Shown: positions 17,952 to 19,412 of the stretch, piece after piece
Position numbering within the stretch: the first letter of the stretch is position 1
Layout of the letters: the number at the start of each line of letters is the position of its first letter
NCBI GenBank assembly: GCA_023807065.1
Contig: JAJJLU010004064.1
Span: forward strand, 1 to 19,412
Length of the DNA: 19,412 nt
Direction of reading: 5' to 3'
From: Isotricha intestinalis
Lineage: Eukaryota; Ciliophora; Litostomatea; Vestibuliferida; Isotrichidae
Position numbers and translations under genes: made by a program
Notes under the pieces: generated by a model
Database searches by the model: none
What the model was told of the DNA's origin: nothing
Seen by the model: the letters and a program-made list of their open reading frames with translations, nothing else

Positions 17952-18653
17952 ATGTCAAAAAAAGAAAAAATCAATTCTAAAGACTAGTAAAAAAAATATA
18001 TAACAAAATTTTTTATTAACCAAAAAAAATAAAAAAAAATAAAAAACAGTGATTACATATTTAAAATAGTATTAATAGGAGATACTTCAGTAGGAAAAAG
18101 TAGTATATTAACTCGTTTTGCGGATGATCAATTTTCATCATCATATATGACAACAATAGGAGTAGATTTTCGTTTTAAAACAATGATAATAAACAATAAA
18201 ATATGTAAAATTCAAATATGGGATACAGCAGGACAAGAAAGATATAGAAGTATAACAACTGCATATTATAGAGGAGCTGATGCTATTTTTATTATATTTG
18301 ATATAACTAATAAAGAAAGCTTTGTTCATATTGATGATTGGATTCATGAAATTATTAAATATACTGGTGAAAATATTCTTATTGTCATTGGAGGAAATAA
18401 AATTGATTTAAATAATAAAGAAGTTACTACAGAAGATATTGAAGTTTATAAAAGAAGAAAAAAAATAAAAGCTTTTTTAGTCAGTGCTAAAAGTGGAGAA
18501 GGTATTGAAAAAGCTTTTAAAAATATTAGTGAAATTTTAATGGATAAATTTAGAGGACAAAAGGATTTTAGTGGAAATGGAAATTTTAATGTTGGAAATG
18601 AAAATTTTGAAAGGAGTAATAACAATAATAAAAATCGATGTTGTGGGAATTAA
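17952..18653 (+). CDS. Rab-family small GTPase
   Basis: Exon 1 is 17952-17986 and exon 2 is 18050-18653, joined across a 63-nt intron to give 212 residues starting MSKKEKINSKDYDYIFKIV. All GTPase boxes are present: P-loop GDTSVGKS (22-29), switch I TIGVDF (47-52), the Rab-type WDTAGQERYRSIT (69-81) with catalytic Gln74, NKID (128-131) and SAK (157-159). YYRGA and FDIT follow Rab rules. The tail is Asn/Gly-rich and ends with two cysteines, CCGN, for double geranylgeranylation. It regulates vesicle traffic between active GTP and inactive GDP forms. The RYRSITTAYYRGA string fits the Rab1/8/11 group, but the subfamily cannot be fixed. Starting at the internal Met (18147) would remove the P-loop, so the spliced model is needed. 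NKID in place of the common NKCD is a small change. Confidence 0.94.
17987..18049 (+). other. 63-nt GT-AG intron in the Rab gene
   Basis: Starts GTAAAAAAAATA and ends AAAAAACAG. It contains in-frame stops, and splicing rebuilds a Tyr codon and the standard Rab N-terminus leading into the P-loop. It is the longest intron here and the only one ending in CAG rather than TAG. Confidence 0.88.
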
Positions 18654-18759
18654 AATTATTTTTTTATTTTTTTTTCTAAATTTTTAAAATATTCTTTTTT
18701 TTAATAATAAAAAAATAATTCTAAGTAGCTTTTTTGTTATTCTTAAAAAGAGATTTTGA

Positions 18760-19310
18760 ATATTTTTGGATTTATAGAAATATTTGAATTAAATTGAAAA
18801 GAATATATTACTGAAAATCAATTAGTAAATGAGTCATATAAAAGAAATCAAAAAATTATATAACTTTAAAATTATTTGGAAATAAGTTTGAAATGACACG
18901 TATTAAGTCATTTTATTTTCTAAAATACAAAGTATACAAAAAGATATAAATAATCATATTATAAAACATCATGTTCTTTTAAGATTATTTCATATTAACT
19001 TTAATCCTAAATATTCATATATTAATAAAGAGAGTAAATTATATTATATTGTGATAATAAAAAATCTTATATGATTATTCTCTTTTTATAATTTAAAAAA
19101 AAATTATATGTTGAAATTACATCTTATTTAAATTTATAATAATTTCAATAAAAAATATAATGAATTTGATAAAAAATCAAAGATCTTAAATTTGTTTATT
19201 CAAAAAATATTCTTTTTAAATAATTCATCTTGAGAAAAACATCAAAATTACAATTCAATAAAACTTCCCACTTAAGTCTTGATATTCCAAAGAATAATTA
19301 TAAAAATTAT
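18760..19310 (+). pseudogene. Second decayed USP-like fragment (may continue past the right edge)
   Basis: Forward reading yields USP-like pieces split by stops and frame changes: IFGFIEIFELN, stop, KEYITENQLVNESYKRNQKII (about 18765-18862), which resembles the YIEL ... W-x-x-H-x-x-R-N-x-S-I-I segment; then, in a shifted frame, LKLFGNKFEMTRI, like D-L-F-x-G-(Q/K)-x-x-S-x-(V/I); and further on EKHQNYNSIKLPT, stop, VLIFQRI (about 19234-19305), which matches the K-H-Q ... LP-x-(V/I)-LI-x-x-(L/F)-KR box. The order is that of a USP catalytic domain. It is more worn than the first relic and keeps a segment the first has lost, so the two are separate copies. Catalytic boxes are not visible. Confidence 0.6.
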
Positions 19311-19412
19311 ATTACAATGAATATATATCCTCTAAATTTTATAATAATTAAAATTTATAAATTTATTTTATGAATTAGGAGAAATAGAAAAAAATAAAAA
19401 ATTTTTAAATGA

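Noticed and set aside
18141..18347. Reverse ORF of 68 codons
   Set aside because: Antisense to the Rab gene.

Overview
The window is very AT-rich nuclear DNA from a unicellular eukaryote. It holds eukaryote-only gene families (Rab GTPase, E2F, VHS-GAT adaptor, PH domain, MORN repeats, RanBP2 zinc finger), Asn/Lys-rich proteins and tiny GT-AG introns (24, 27, 32 and 63 nt). Very short introns, MORN proteins and a small Thr/Ala/Cys-rich, probably GPI-anchored surface protein together suggest a ciliate or ciliate-like protist. Unlike most ciliates, its long frames are free of internal TAA and TAG, and almost all genes end in TAA, so those two codons are stops here. The organism assignment is inference only.

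Left third (1-8.4 kb): the C-terminal end of an unrecognised protein; a reverse-strand surface protein whose frame is split by one TGA; a long reverse-strand protein with a tentative BTB/BACK-like architecture; a divergently arranged RanBP2 zinc-finger protein; and a basic protein of unknown function. Middle (8.4-14.8 kb): a small two-exon gene of 67 codons, an E2F transcription factor with a 27-nt intron, a decayed MORN gene, a VHS-GAT membrane-traffic adaptor with a 32-nt intron, a decayed ubiquitin-specific protease (USP) gene, and a small coiled-coil protein. Right part (15-19.4 kb): a PH-domain protein (possibly RA-PH) divergent from a probably lipid-modified MORN protein, a Rab GTPase with a 63-nt intron, and a second decayed USP fragment reaching the right edge.

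There is no operon-like logic. Several products (VHS-GAT, Rab, PH, MORN) act at membranes, but their adjacency need not be functional. The most interesting features are the fossil genes in apparently empty spacers (two USP relics and a MORN relic, each recognisable only by reading several frames), the TGA-interrupted surface protein, and a sharp switch from ATA to ATT isoleucine codons along several coding regions. I found no tRNA, rRNA, CRISPR array or intact transposon.
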